Assembly (NCBI GenBank): GCA_035405645.1
Contig: DAONJL010000011.1
Coordinates: 1 to 64,000, forward strand
Origin: DAONJL01 sp035405645 [NCBI: bacterium]
GTDB lineage: Bacteria > JAGOBX01 > DAONJL01
DNA: 64,000 nt
Direction: 5' to 3'
Part shown: positions 54,490 to 63,980 of the stretch, piece after piece
How positions within the stretch are numbered: position 1 is the stretch's first letter
How the letters are laid out: every line of letters starts with the position of its first letter
Position numbers and translations under genes: made by a program
Notes under the pieces: model-generated
Told to the model about the DNA's origin: nothing
Seen by the model: only the letters and a program-made list of their open reading frames with translations
Database searches by the model: none

Positions 54490-54666
54490 TTAAATATTAA
54501 GATTATGTGTTATTCGCCAGGAATTTGCAAATTTATATATCCACTCTAATGCTGCTTGTTCGATTGATATATTATAATTATTTGTTTTTAATAGATTGTA
54601 ATATTCAATTATCTGTTTCCTTTGATTTTCCATATCCTGTATAAAAATATCTTTTTCTGGACTCAT
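54490..54666 (-). CDS. small unknown protein
   Basis: 58 residues, ATG at 54666, TAA at 54490-54492. Composition is protein-like: MSPEKDIFIQDMENQRKQII, then EQAALEWIYKFANSWRITHN, mostly helical with an Ala/Trp-bearing second helix. The frame stays open for over 40 codons upstream without a usual start codon, reading into the tail of the prohibitin-like gene. No Shine-Dalgarno. It fills an otherwise empty 315-bp gap between two - strand genes. Function unknown. Confidence 0.55.
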   Translation of the reverse strand: MSPEKDIFIQDMENQRKQIIEYYNLLKTNNYNISIEQAALEWIYKFANSWRITHNLNI

Positions 54667-54794
54667 AATATTTTTAAAATTTTTTGATTTATCTTTATTT
54701 ATATTATCGGCAAAAAATACTAAAAAATAAATAATTTTTTTATGAAATGAAATAAGATAATTTATAAAAATGCAAGTGCTGACTATTAAATATT

Positions 54795-55595
54795 TTATTT
54801 CACATTTATAAAAGGAACTGAATTAGAACCCATAAATTGCGGTAATTTACCATCCCATTTTTCAAGTGCGCGTAATTGTAAAACCTGTGGATTATCTCTT
54901 AATGCTTGTGCTTCTATTCTTATTGCTTCTGCTTTTCCTTTTGCTTCTGCTACTTTTTGTTCTGCTTCAAATTTTACCTGTTCTAATTTGTTTTTTGCTG
55001 CTAATGCCTGTTGCTCTGCTGTTACTTTATTTTCAATTGCTTCATTAAAAGCACGACTAAATTCAAAATTAACAATATTAAATTCGTCAATTGCAAGACC
55101 TCGGGGTTCTAATCGTTCTTTTAATAAGAATTTTATTTTTTCTTTTACTATCTCTCGTTTGGTTATTAATTCTTCTGCTGTAAATAATGCAGTTGATGCT
55201 TTTACTGCTTCCTGCAATGCAGGGTCTATTATTCGGTTCTTGTAATCAATTCCAACTTCTTGATATATCTTTGCAACTTTATCTGGCATTATATGAAAAT
55301 TTAATGCTACTACTGATGAGATTGTTTGCAAATCTTTTGAAGCAGCATTTGCACTTACCTGTTCTTTTTGTATCTTTATATCTATTTTTTTTACCTGTTC
55401 GATGAATGGTATATAAAAATAAAGTCCTTCATTTAATATCTTACCAGTTACAGCATTAAATCTTAATAATACTCCTCGCTCACCAGCACCTACTGTTCCA
55501 AATGGTGCAAATATAAAAAATAAAATGATAATAATAATAAGATAAAAAATAAATTTAAAAAATTGCTTTGGTAAAAAATTTATATCATTATTCAT
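54795..55595 (-). CDS. prohibitin/HflC-like SPFH-domain membrane protein
   Basis: 266 residues. One N-terminal membrane helix (FIFYLIIIIILFFIFAPF, about 15-32), then a band-7/SPFH domain (GTVGAGERGVLLRFNAVTGK, EGLYFYIPFIEQVKKIDIKI, GIDYKNRIIDPALQEAVKAS), a coiled coil rich in Ala/Glu/Lys (EQQALAAKNKLEQVKFEAEQ) and a short C-terminal end. Prohibitin-type proteins form large rings at the membrane and often govern AAA proteases such as FtsH. A full GGAGG ribosome binding site lies before the ATG. It is divergent from the next + gene. Confidence 0.9.
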   Translation of the reverse strand: MNNDINFLPKQFFKFIFYLIIIIILFFIFAPFGTVGAGERGVLLRFNAVTGKILNEGLYFYIPFIEQVKKIDIKIQKEQVSANAASKDLQTISSVVALNFHIMPDKVAKIYQEVGIDYKNRIIDPALQEAVKASTALFTAEELITKREIVKEKIKFLLKERLEPRGLAIDEFNIVNFEFSRAFNEAIENKVTAEQQALAAKNKLEQVKFEAEQKVAEAKGKAEAIRIEAQALRDNPQVLQLRALEKWDGKLPQFMGSNSVPFINVK

Positions 55596-55644
55596 TTTTT
55601 TAATCCTCCTTTATTTTTATTTATTTTATTTAAAAAGAAATATT

Positions 55645-55688
55645 TGTCAAATAAAAACTTGACAAAAATATAATAAAATATTTATAAA
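55645..55688. promoter_or_regulatory. divergent promoters of the prohibitin-like and FecR-like genes
   Basis: Leftward: TTGACA on the - strand at 55645-55650 with only a weak AT -10, serving the prohibitin-like gene, which has a leader and GGAGG. Rightward: TTGACA (55659-55664), 18 bp, TATAAA (55683-55688), then ATG at 55697, giving a leader of about 2 nt without ribosome binding site. The two -35 boxes lie back to back, 8 bp apart. Confidence 0.6.
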
Positions 55689-55696
55689 ATAAAAAT

Positions 55697-56530
55697 ATGA
55701 ATAAAAAATTTTTATTTCTACTTTTAATTTTTTTATATTTGATAAATACAAAAATATTTGCTCTAAAAATATTTTTGAAAAAAGGAACAATCATTCCAAA
55801 AACAAGAATAGTTACTGATAAAAGAATTTTTCCTGAACAAAAAAATGTTATTGAAATTGAAGCAGTTTTTGGTTCTTCTTATGGTAGAACTATAATAGAT
55901 AAAGATGAAATAACAGATATAAAAATTGAAGATGAGAATATTATTCAACCAGTTATAATTGAAGCAAAAAATAATATTATATTTGATAATCCATTCATTC
56001 TTGAAAAACAAAAAAAAACAAAATTAATACTACCATATACAACATTAACTACTGATTCAAATGCAATTATAAATATTGGTTTAGATGATATACCAGCATT
56101 TAAAATATTACCTTTAACTAAGATATATTTTGATTTTGAAATTAAAGGGATAAAAAATAGATATGTTAAAAAAGATGAAAGTGAAGAAGTAGAAGATGAA
56201 ATAAAAGAAAAATATAATATTACTTTATTAGAAGGTGAAATAATTGGTCTTGCTAATGAAAATGGTTTGCCTGATGGTTTTGATATTTTCTTTCCAAATA
56301 AATGTTCAGTTAAAATTATCTCAGAATCATTTTATTTAAAATTTACATCTGAAAAATTAATTATTGCTGTTGGTATAGGTTCTATTGTTTTTACTGATGA
56401 ATCAACACAATCAGTTACAATTGAAAGTGGTAAATTAGCAGAAGTTAATTTTAATAAAGAAGAATATATTGTTATAAATAGTATTGAAAAAAATCAAACA
56501 ATAAAAAATAAAATTCAAATAAAGAATTAA
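55697..56530 (+). CDS. secreted beta-rich protein, weakly FecR-like
   Basis: 277 residues. Signal peptide (KFLFLLLIFLYLINTKIFA), then beta-rich sequence. Features such as LILPYTTLTTDSNAIINIGL, LLEGEIIGLANENGLPDGFD and VTIESGKLAEVNFNKEEYIV recall FecR-type or jelly-roll-like periplasmic domains (threshold, charged-tip strands), but the match is weak and no membrane helix of a true FecR anti-sigma factor is present. Probably a periplasmic or surface protein. Its promoter is of the leaderless type. Confidence 0.6.
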   Translation: MNKKFLFLLLIFLYLINTKIFALKIFLKKGTIIPKTRIVTDKRIFPEQKNVIEIEAVFGSSYGRTIIDKDEITDIKIEDENIIQPVIIEAKNNIIFDNPFILEKQKKTKLILPYTTLTTDSNAIINIGLDDIPAFKILPLTKIYFDFEIKGIKNRYVKKDESEEVEDEIKEKYNITLLEGEIIGLANENGLPDGFDIFFPNKCSVKIISESFYLKFTSEKLIIAVGIGSIVFTDESTQSVTIESGKLAEVNFNKEEYIVINSIEKNQTIKNKIQIKN

Positions 56531-56537
56531 TAATTGT

Positions 56538-56561
56538 AAATAGATTATTTAAACTCTATTT
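56538..56561. terminator. bidirectional hairpin between convergent genes
   Basis: AAATAGA (56538-56544) and TCTATTT (56555-56561) form a 7-bp stem with a 10-nt loop and run into T-rich sequence rightward. It lies between the stop of the FecR-like gene and the stop of the GT39/TPR gene and would serve both. Confidence 0.45.
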
Positions 56562-58332
56562 TTCTATCAGGATTTTCTAACATTTTTTTTATCTGTGCAA
56601 GATTATGTTTTATTTCAAAAGAATCTGGTTTTAATTTTAATGCTTCATTCCAATAATATTCTGCCTTAATAAAATCTTTTTCTAAAAAATAAATTATACC
56701 TAATTTAAAAAAAGCATTAAAACTGAAATCATTTGAATTTATTATTTTTTCAAAATAATATTTTGCTTTTGCATAATTTGAATTATCAAAATAAATTGAT
56801 GCTACTTTGAAAATAATATTTTGATTCTGTGGATAATATTCTATACATTTTTCCAACCAATTTAAATAATTATTAATATCATTTTTTTCTTTATAAATAT
56901 TTGCAATTGTTAATATTGCTTCTTCTGGGGCATAATATTTTATTGCTTCAAAATAATATTGCAGTGCTTTATCATATTCTTTTATATCTCGAAAATATGC
57001 ACCTATATTTGCATATGCAAGAGCTAAATCTGCTTCTTTATTTAAACCTTGTGGTTTATAACTAAATGAAAAATAATAAGTTATTATTCCAATAATAAAA
57101 ATAATAACAATTTTTTTTATCTCAATTTTTTTTATAAATTCAAAAATATTTATTAAACCTACACCAGCAAATATAGTTAAAAATACTATTACTGGTATTC
57201 TAAATCTTGAAATAACATAAATTCCTATAACACTGAATGAATATAAAATTATATAAGAAATTAAAATCCATAAATAGATATTTTTTTTATATTTAGCAAA
57301 AGAAAAAAAGAATCCAATAAAAGATAAAATAAAAATTATACCAGAATTAACAAAAGAGAAATTTAATAGTGATGAAAAATTTTTTTTTGTAAAATAAAAA
57401 TTATAATTATTTGGAATTTCATAATTGTTTAAAAAGCCAAGAAATTTATTTAATTGTAATTTTAAAAAATTGATTGGATTATCTTTATAAAGTTTTAATA
57501 TTGCAAATGCAGCACTAATCAGTGATTTATTATTATTTGCAATTTGCTGTGCACTTGATAATTCTACCCATCCTAATCCATTTGATTCTGGCACATTACC
57601 AGCCGCAAACTCATAAACACCTTTTGAACTTATTTTGAATAATGGTGCATTTGATAAGTAATTTCTAATAATTAAAATTGAGTAAATAAAGCAAAAGCCA
57701 ATAATAAAAGAAATAAATTTTTTTTTGTTTTTTAGAAAAAAGATTATTATTAAAACAGGAAAAAAAATAAAAAAATTTTCACGAGTTAAAATTGCTAATC
57801 CAAATAATATTCCAGTTAAAAAAGAATATTTTAAATTTTTATTTTTTAGCGCAAGAATAAAAAATAATATTGTTAGATTATTTAGCAAAACTACTAAAAA
57901 TTCACGTAAAATTAATGTATTATAAAATATTGAGATTCCATTGAAGCACAAAATAATAGTAGAAGCAATAGCATATTTTTTATTATTAAAGACATATAAT
58001 GAAATAAAATAAATAATTATGATATTAAATGAACCAAAAAGAATTTGAACAAATTTTATGAAAAATAAATTATTAAAGATTATAATTAAAATTGCTAAAA
58101 AATAATAATAAAGAGGTGATTGTAAATATGTGCCATTAGCCCCAAGAATATTTTTATTTACAATATCAACAGCAGCATAATAAAAACCAGGTGAATCAGT
58201 AATTTTAATAAATGAATAAAATGTTGGGTCATTATTTTTAAATTGTAGTAAAATGCATAATTGAAAAATTAAATAAAAAACAAAAATAAAAGTTAATAAT
58301 TTATTTTGTTTGAAAAATTGAATTTTATGCAT
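56545..58332 (-). CDS. GT39-like membrane glycosyltransferase with C-terminal TPR
   Basis: 595 residues. About eleven membrane helices (residues 10-420); the first outside loop has IKITDSPGFYYAAVDIVNKN, with the Asp expected of GT-C (PMT/ArnT-like) enzymes, and LQSPLYYYFLAIL. The last ~170 residues are TPR units (YAPEEAILTIANIYKEKNDI, ALKLKPDSFEIKHNLAQ). Membrane GT plus TPR is a common layout in deep-branching Gram-negatives, perhaps for surface protein glycosylation. Starts in a TAATG overlap with the GT4 gene. Confidence 0.8.
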   Translation of the reverse strand: MHKIQFFKQNKLLTFIFVFYLIFQLCILLQFKNNDPTFYSFIKITDSPGFYYAAVDIVNKNILGANGTYLQSPLYYYFLAILIIIFNNLFFIKFVQILFGSFNIIIIYFISLYVFNNKKYAIASTIILCFNGISIFYNTLILREFLVVLLNNLTILFFILALKNKNLKYSFLTGILFGLAILTRENFFIFFPVLIIIFFLKNKKKFISFIIGFCFIYSILIIRNYLSNAPLFKISSKGVYEFAAGNVPESNGLGWVELSSAQQIANNNKSLISAAFAILKLYKDNPINFLKLQLNKFLGFLNNYEIPNNYNFYFTKKNFSSLLNFSFVNSGIIFILSFIGFFFSFAKYKKNIYLWILISYIILYSFSVIGIYVISRFRIPVIVFLTIFAGVGLINIFEFIKKIEIKKIVIIFIIGIITYYFSFSYKPQGLNKEADLALAYANIGAYFRDIKEYDKALQYYFEAIKYYAPEEAILTIANIYKEKNDINNYLNWLEKCIEYYPQNQNIIFKVASIYFDNSNYAKAKYYFEKIINSNDFSFNAFFKLGIIYFLEKDFIKAEYYWNEALKLKPDSFEIKHNLAQIKKMLENPDRKIEFK

Positions 58333-59483
58333 TATATATTTGCTTTATAAAAACTAATTAAATTGTTAATTGTATTATTCCAGTTAAAATTTGCTTTTAC
58401 AAAATCGTAAGAATAATTTATTATTTCTTCTTTTAGATTTTTTGTATTTAACAACAAGAAAATTTTTTCTGCAAGTTCTTTATAATTTTCATTTTCAAAT
58501 AACAATCCTGTTTTATTATTTTCAATTAAATATGGTATAGCAGAATTATTCATTGCAATAACAGGTAATTTAAATGCCATTGCTTCAATAATAACAATAC
58601 CAAATGCTTCATATCTACTTGGTAAAACTAATAAATCTGAGATAGAATATAAATATTTTAATTCTGAATAAATTATATCTTTATAAATAACAATATTTTT
58701 CAGATTGAACTGATTTATAATTTTTTTAATTTCATATTCAAAGCCAAAATCTTCACCTGCTAAAATAACAACATAATCATTTATTTTTTCTTTTAATAAA
58801 TTTATTGCATTTAATAATATATCAATGCCTTTGCCATAGCATAATCTACCAGCAAATAATATTTTGAATTTATATTTATTTAAAATATTAAATTTATTTA
58901 TATTAACTTCATTCATATTTATTCTGGTAAAATCATCGTCAAGCGATGGTGGAATGATGATAAATTTTTTAATTGCAGGGAAAAATTTTAAGAATGAATT
59001 TTTTTCATATTCGGAAATAAAAATAATTCCATTTGCAATTGATATAAATTTGCAAATTATTGAAAAATATAATTTATTATTTTTAGCATTATTTATATCA
59101 AAAATTGGAGTGCAAAAAAATGGCTTATTTTTTAATAATGAAATAAATTTTGTTGCAAAAGCAGGGAAATAGTGTATGCAATAAGTATGAAAAATATCAT
59201 AGTTAGATTTCAATAAATAAAAAAGCATATCAAAAGAAATATGATATGTTGAGTGTGGAATATGAATTGTCTTTGAACGAATAATTTGATAATTTTTTTT
59301 ATAGTTTTGTAATTCATCTTTTTTAAATTTAAGATTATTTATATGTTGTCGTAAGTTAGTTGTTATAATTTTGATTTTATAATTTTTATTACATAATCTA
59401 TCAGCAATATTTTCAATATATAATTCAGCCCCACCAATAGCAGGTGGAAATCGAATTGTTGTTTTTAGAATTGAAAAATCCAT
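58332..59483 (-). CDS. glycosyltransferase family 4 (GT-B)
   Basis: 383 residues. N-terminal FPPAIGGAELYIENIADRLC typical of GT4 acceptor-side domain, then the donor domain: KILFAGRLCYGKGIDILLNA, VVILAGEDFGFE, LYSISDLLVLPSRYEAFGIV with the catalytic E-x7-E (EAFGIVIIEAMAF) and PVIAMNNSAIPYLI. It would add a nucleotide-sugar residue to a growing glycan at the inner face of the membrane. It sits between rpoN (4-nt gap) and the GT39/TPR gene (1-nt overlap), so it shares the operon. Confidence 0.88.
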   Translation of the reverse strand: MDFSILKTTIRFPPAIGGAELYIENIADRLCNKNYKIKIITTNLRQHINNLKFKKDELQNYKKNYQIIRSKTIHIPHSTYHISFDMLFYLLKSNYDIFHTYCIHYFPAFATKFISLLKNKPFFCTPIFDINNAKNNKLYFSIICKFISIANGIIFISEYEKNSFLKFFPAIKKFIIIPPSLDDDFTRINMNEVNINKFNILNKYKFKILFAGRLCYGKGIDILLNAINLLKEKINDYVVILAGEDFGFEYEIKKIINQFNLKNIVIYKDIIYSELKYLYSISDLLVLPSRYEAFGIVIIEAMAFKLPVIAMNNSAIPYLIENNKTGLLFENENYKELAEKIFLLLNTKNLKEEIINYSYDFVKANFNWNNTINNLISFYKANI

Positions 59484-59487
59484 AATT

Positions 59488-60903
59488 TTAAATTTTTTTT
59501 CTATGATGTTTTGGCAAATAACCTAATTCACTACGATATTTTGTTACTGTTCTTCTCTCTATTTTAAATCCTTTTTGATTTAGTATTTTCCATATTTCCG
59601 TATCTGATAAAGGTTTATTTTTATTTTCATTTTCAATTAATTCTTTTATTTTTTCTAAGATTATATTTCTTGAAATAACTTCTGATGTATTGCTCATTAA
59701 CATACTCGAAGAAAAAAAGAATTTAAAACTGAAAATTCCATAAGGTGTTTCAATATATTTATTTGAAATTGCTCGACTTATTGTTGATTCATTAAGATTT
59801 AATTTTTGTGCTATTTCTTTTAATGTTAGTGGCTTTAACTTCATTTTATCGCCTGTTTCAAAAAATTCTTTTTGTGCATTTAATATTTCATTTGTTACTT
59901 TATAAATTGTTGTTGAACGATTATATATTGCTTTAATTAATAAAATTGCAGAATCATATTTTTTGTGAAGAAAATTTTTTAAATTTTCATCATTTGTATT
60001 TAGGTATTTATTATAATAATTTTTATTTATTTTTAATTTTGGAATTCGTTCATCATTTATTATTATAACCCACTCATTGCTCACTTTATTTACTGTTACA
60101 TCAGGTTCAATATAAATATCTTCATTGATTTTCCCAAAGTTTTGAACTGGTATTGGATGTAATGTTTTTATTAAATTATCTGCATCTTTAAATTCTTCTT
60201 CTGTTATTTCTAATGTTTTGATGATTTTATCAAATTTTTTTGTTATATACTCTTCATAGAAATTTTTTAGTATTTCATAAGCAAGAGTATCAGTTAACTT
60301 TTTTTTTTCTAGTTGAAATAATAAACATTCTTGTGGTGTTTTTGTTCCCACTCCCTCTGGTTCTAATTCCTGTATCTTTTTTAAAACTTCCTTAACTTTT
60401 TCTTCACTTATTTGAAAATACGATGCTATATTCGTTTCACTATCTTTAAAAAAACCATTATCATCAAGAGAAGAAATAATTGTTAAAGCAATTGCATTTT
60501 CTATTTCATTAAAATTTAGATATTTTATTTGTTCTAATAAATAATCCTGCAAAGAAATTTCATAAGTAACAACTTTTTCAATTACTTCACCTGCATCATT
60601 TTCATCATTATTTTGTGATAATGTAATATAACCAATATCAGTACCATCATCATAATATTGCTCAATTTCATCTTCTGTTAAATTTAATACCGTATCTTCA
60701 TTCTTAAACTCATTCTCATTATATTCAGAATCATCATTTGTATCAATTTCTAATAATGGATTTTCTTCGAGTTCAGTTTCTATTTTTTGATTTAGTTCTA
60801 ATATATTTGCCTGTAAAATTTCAAGTGAGTAAATAATTGTTGGACTTAATATTTGCCTTAATTCTAATTTTTGTGATTGTTCTGTTATTAATTTTTGTTC
60901 CAT
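59488..60903 (-). CDS. rpoN: RNA polymerase sigma-54 factor
   Basis: 471 residues, normal RpoN length. Region I (about 1-50) is Gln/Leu-rich (KLITEQSQKLELRQILSPTI), region II is acidic (about 55-115), region III contains the core-binding and helix-turn-helix parts (TLKEIAQKLNLNESTISRAI), and the C-terminus carries the RpoN box (RRTVTKYRSELGYLP in place of the usual ARRTVAKYREML). It directs transcription from -24/-12 promoters with enhancer-binding ATPases. No such activator is in the window. Its gene overlaps the upstream receiver gene by 1 nt and precedes a GT4 gene. Confidence 0.95.
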   Translation of the reverse strand: MEQKLITEQSQKLELRQILSPTIIYSLEILQANILELNQKIETELEENPLLEIDTNDDSEYNENEFKNEDTVLNLTEDEIEQYYDDGTDIGYITLSQNNDENDAGEVIEKVVTYEISLQDYLLEQIKYLNFNEIENAIALTIISSLDDNGFFKDSETNIASYFQISEEKVKEVLKKIQELEPEGVGTKTPQECLLFQLEKKKLTDTLAYEILKNFYEEYITKKFDKIIKTLEITEEEFKDADNLIKTLHPIPVQNFGKINEDIYIEPDVTVNKVSNEWVIIINDERIPKLKINKNYYNKYLNTNDENLKNFLHKKYDSAILLIKAIYNRSTTIYKVTNEILNAQKEFFETGDKMKLKPLTLKEIAQKLNLNESTISRAISNKYIETPYGIFSFKFFFSSSMLMSNTSEVISRNIILEKIKELIENENKNKPLSDTEIWKILNQKGFKIERRTVTKYRSELGYLPKHHRKKI

Positions 60904-61277
60904 TATGTCTTATTATTAAATAAATTTTCTATCTCCTGATTTAATTCTTTAATATTAAATGGTTTTGTAATATATTTTAGTACACCCATACTTAATAATT
61001 TATTTATTTCTTCTGGTTTTACTTTTGCCGAAAGAATAAAGATAGGTATTTTTGATAATTCTTCATCTTTTTTAAGTTCTTCTACTACCTGATAACCATT
61101 CATTTCTGGCATCATTAAATCAAGTAAAATCAAATCTGGTTTTATTTGCTTAATCAAATTTAAACCAACTAATCCATTTTCAGCTTCATAAATTTCATAG
61201 CCTTTTATCTTCAAATTGAAATTCAGTATTTTTCTTAAATTTATTTCATCATCAATTATAATTATTTTTTTTGCCAT
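60903..61277 (-). CDS. stand-alone response regulator receiver protein
   Basis: 124 residues, a single receiver domain: IIIIDDEINLRK with the acidic pair near residues 9-11, phospho-Asp53 in PDLILLDLMMPEMNG, IFILSAKVKPEE and YITKPFN. No output domain. Directly upstream of rpoN on the same transcript and 11 nt after the pullulanase-like gene, with a GGAAGGAA-type ribosome binding site. A role as phosphorelay relay or pili/chemotaxis-type effector is possible. Confidence 0.9.
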   Translation of the reverse strand: MAKKIIIIDDEINLRKILNFNLKIKGYEIYEAENGLVGLNLIKQIKPDLILLDLMMPEMNGYQVVEELKKDEELSKIPIFILSAKVKPEEINKLLSMGVLKYITKPFNIKELNQEIENLFNNKT

Positions 61278-61288
61278 TTTATTCCTTC

Positions 61289-63940
61289 CTATTTTTCAAT
61301 AAAGATAATTGATGTTAATGGTTCAATTGTTATTTCAATTTTTGATTTATAAATTTTATTATTTATTCCATTTATATCTATTTTTTCACCATTTGAAATT
61401 TGTTGCCATAAACTTTCATCATTAAAATTAATATTAAAATTTGCTAATACTGAATAATCAGCATTTATTAAAACTAAAATTCTTTTTTTGCCATTTGAGC
61501 AATCAGCATTTATTAAATAACCAATAGAATACGAATTATCAGTAAAATAAAATTGATAATATTGATTATTGTTTTTTGTTAATTTTAAAATTGAACCATA
61601 TTCACTATTTCGAAATTTTATTAAGCCTTTATAATATTCATATTCCCGTTTGTTTTTTTCTTTAAAATTATATTTAAGCGAATTTATTTCATCACCTGAA
61701 TTATAACTATTTGGACATCCACTTTTGCTTCGTAAAAATTCTTGACCACCTGCTATCATTGGAATACCAGCAGAAGTAAAAAGAATTGTTGCGCAGATTC
61801 TATTCATTGCTTTTTCTTTTTCATCACAAAATAAACCATTATGGTCTTCACGATTTGATAAATCATCAGTTAATGTAAAATCATCGTGTGATTCAACATA
61901 GTTTATTGTTTCTAATGGATTGACTGTCCAAATATTTGTAGAACCACTTATTACATTGCATAAAATATTTAATGAACTTAATTTATGTTTTACAAAATCT
62001 TTCACAGTATTACGAAAATCATCATTCCAGCTTGACCAATTTCTATTTTTTAATTTGCCTTTTAATGACCCTCTAAAACTCCACGGCTCTGCAATTAATA
62101 TTATATCAGGTTTTATTTTTGTTAATTCATTTTCTATTTCAAATAATGTTTCTAAATCAATTAATTCAGTAAGGTCAAAGCGAAAGCCATCAATGTGATA
62201 GTGATTTACAAAATGTTTTAGACTATCAATAATTAATTTTCTAACCATTGGATTTTCTGTTTTAAAATCATTACCACAACCAGAATAATTCAAATAAGCA
62301 TAATATTTATTTAATCTGTAATAATAGAAATTATCATAGCCTTTATAATAATCTGGTGAACCTGTATGATTATAAACAACATCCATTATTACTGCAATAT
62401 TATTTTTATGTAATATGTCAATTAATTTTTTATATTCTGTAATTTGTTTACCTTTTTCTGGCGCTGTTGAATAAGAACTTTCTGGAGTAAAAAATAATGA
62501 TGTCATATAGCCCCAATGATATGAACCTGGGGGATTATCATCAAATTCGTGAACTGGTAAAAATTCTATTGCATTTATTCCTAATTCTTTTATATGACCA
62601 ATTCCAGTATCTAAATTTTCTGTTAATATCAAACCTAAATATTTACCACGAAATTTTTCTTCTACTTTGCTTGAAATATCTGCTGTTAAATCTCTTATTG
62701 ATGCTTCATATATAATTAAATCTTTTTTTTCTGGTGTTTTGAATTTATTATCAGTCCAGCCAGGAAATATATCATCATTAACATCGGGATTTATTACAAT
62801 GCTTTTACCATAATGATAAACATTTGCATAAGCATATAAATCTGATAATAACCAATTTGGATTAAAATATTCGCCCTCACCTTCTAAACCTGATAAAGTA
62901 TATTTATAATATTTTCCAATTAAATTTTCATTTATTTCAAATTCCCACACACCATCATCATCTTTTTTCATTTCAAAAATGTTAAATGGTTTTTTATCAT
63001 CAAAATTTTTATAAAGATGAAGAGAAGCAGAAGAAGCACGTGGTGAAAATAATCTAAATGTTGTTTTATTATTTGCTGGATTATAATTAGCACCTAATTT
63101 TTTTTGACTAATAAAATTTTTTTGAAATAATTCATCTGATGGTTTTAATTCATATATTAATGATTGTTCATCTAAATTTATTATTTTTATTTTATTTAAT
63201 TTTGTTATATCTAATTTTGTTGTTTCTAAAATTACAATTGAACTTTCAGTAAAAATAAAATTTATTTTTTTTTCAAATAAACCTGATTTGTTTTGCACGA
63301 TATTTTCATCAATAAGAATTTCATTAAATATAGGTTGATTATTGTATTTTTTAAGATTTGATTTTTTAATTTGAAGAATTAAATCATCATTTGTTCGAAA
63401 AATTGTTATTTCATTTTCATCAAAGGATTTTAACCAATTTTCAATATTTATATTAACATTAAAATTTTTATCTGATTTTTTTTGATTAAATGAAAAGTAT
63501 AATTTTATTATTTCATTATTTATTTCATAAGATGAAAGAAACAAATTTTTTATATCAGGCAAAATTATTATATTGTTAATTTTAATATCATTATTTAAAA
63601 GAAAATCTAAGTTCTGGATTTTATTAAATCCGCGATTTATTTTTAATCTGATTTTATTTAAATCAATAATTTCAGCACTATCAATAAAATAATACGGGTC
63701 ATAAATTTCATTATTATCATTTATATAAATTACACGATTTTCACCTGCTTCCCAATTACCATCAATAATAAATTTATAAAAATGTTTCCCTTTTGGAATT
63801 TCACTAACAGGATAAATAAAAGTATCATCATTTATTTTTGTAAGAAAAAATCTATCTGGTTGCCAATTATTCCAGTCACCTGCAATACTTACTTTATTTA
63901 TATTATTTTTTTTGAAGATAATATTTTTTTTATTATCCAT
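61289..63940 (-). CDS. cytoplasmic GH13 pullulanase-like glycosidase with N-terminal CBM48-type domain
   Basis: 883 residues, no signal peptide. N-terminal AMPK/CBM48-like domain (about 10-90: VSIAGDWNNWQPD, GKHFYKFIIDGNWEAGENRV), a linker domain, a second E-set domain near 295-375 (TTFRLFSPRASSASLHLY), then the GH13 barrel with YEASIRDLTADI, VMDVVYNHTGSP, catalytic triad Asp589 (GFRFDLTELID), Glu618 (LIAEPWSF) and Asp686 (VESHDDFTL). This is the type I pullulanase/glycogen debranching layout, cutting alpha-1,6 links of storage glucan inside the cell. It heads the operon with the receiver and rpoN. Confidence 0.88.
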   Translation of the reverse strand: MDNKKNIIFKKNNINKVSIAGDWNNWQPDRFFLTKINDDTFIYPVSEIPKGKHFYKFIIDGNWEAGENRVIYINDNNEIYDPYYFIDSAEIIDLNKIRLKINRGFNKIQNLDFLLNNDIKINNIIILPDIKNLFLSSYEINNEIIKLYFSFNQKKSDKNFNVNINIENWLKSFDENEITIFRTNDDLILQIKKSNLKKYNNQPIFNEILIDENIVQNKSGLFEKKINFIFTESSIVILETTKLDITKLNKIKIINLDEQSLIYELKPSDELFQKNFISQKKLGANYNPANNKTTFRLFSPRASSASLHLYKNFDDKKPFNIFEMKKDDDGVWEFEINENLIGKYYKYTLSGLEGEGEYFNPNWLLSDLYAYANVYHYGKSIVINPDVNDDIFPGWTDNKFKTPEKKDLIIYEASIRDLTADISSKVEEKFRGKYLGLILTENLDTGIGHIKELGINAIEFLPVHEFDDNPPGSYHWGYMTSLFFTPESSYSTAPEKGKQITEYKKLIDILHKNNIAVIMDVVYNHTGSPDYYKGYDNFYYYRLNKYYAYLNYSGCGNDFKTENPMVRKLIIDSLKHFVNHYHIDGFRFDLTELIDLETLFEIENELTKIKPDIILIAEPWSFRGSLKGKLKNRNWSSWNDDFRNTVKDFVKHKLSSLNILCNVISGSTNIWTVNPLETINYVESHDDFTLTDDLSNREDHNGLFCDEKEKAMNRICATILFTSAGIPMIAGGQEFLRSKSGCPNSYNSGDEINSLKYNFKEKNKREYEYYKGLIKFRNSEYGSILKLTKNNNQYYQFYFTDNSYSIGYLINADCSNGKKRILVLINADYSVLANFNINFNDESLWQQISNGEKIDINGINNKIYKSKIEITIEPLTSIIFIEK

Positions 63941-63952
63941 AAATATTTTAAT

Positions 63953-63980
63953 TTTATAATAAAAATTAAAAGTAAATCAA
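63953..63980 (-). promoter_or_regulatory. promoter of the pullulanase-rpoN operon
   Basis: On the - strand TTGATT (63975-63980) and TATAAA (63953-63958) are 16 bp apart. ATG is at 63940, so the leader would be about 5 nt, again without a ribosome binding site. Confidence 0.55.
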
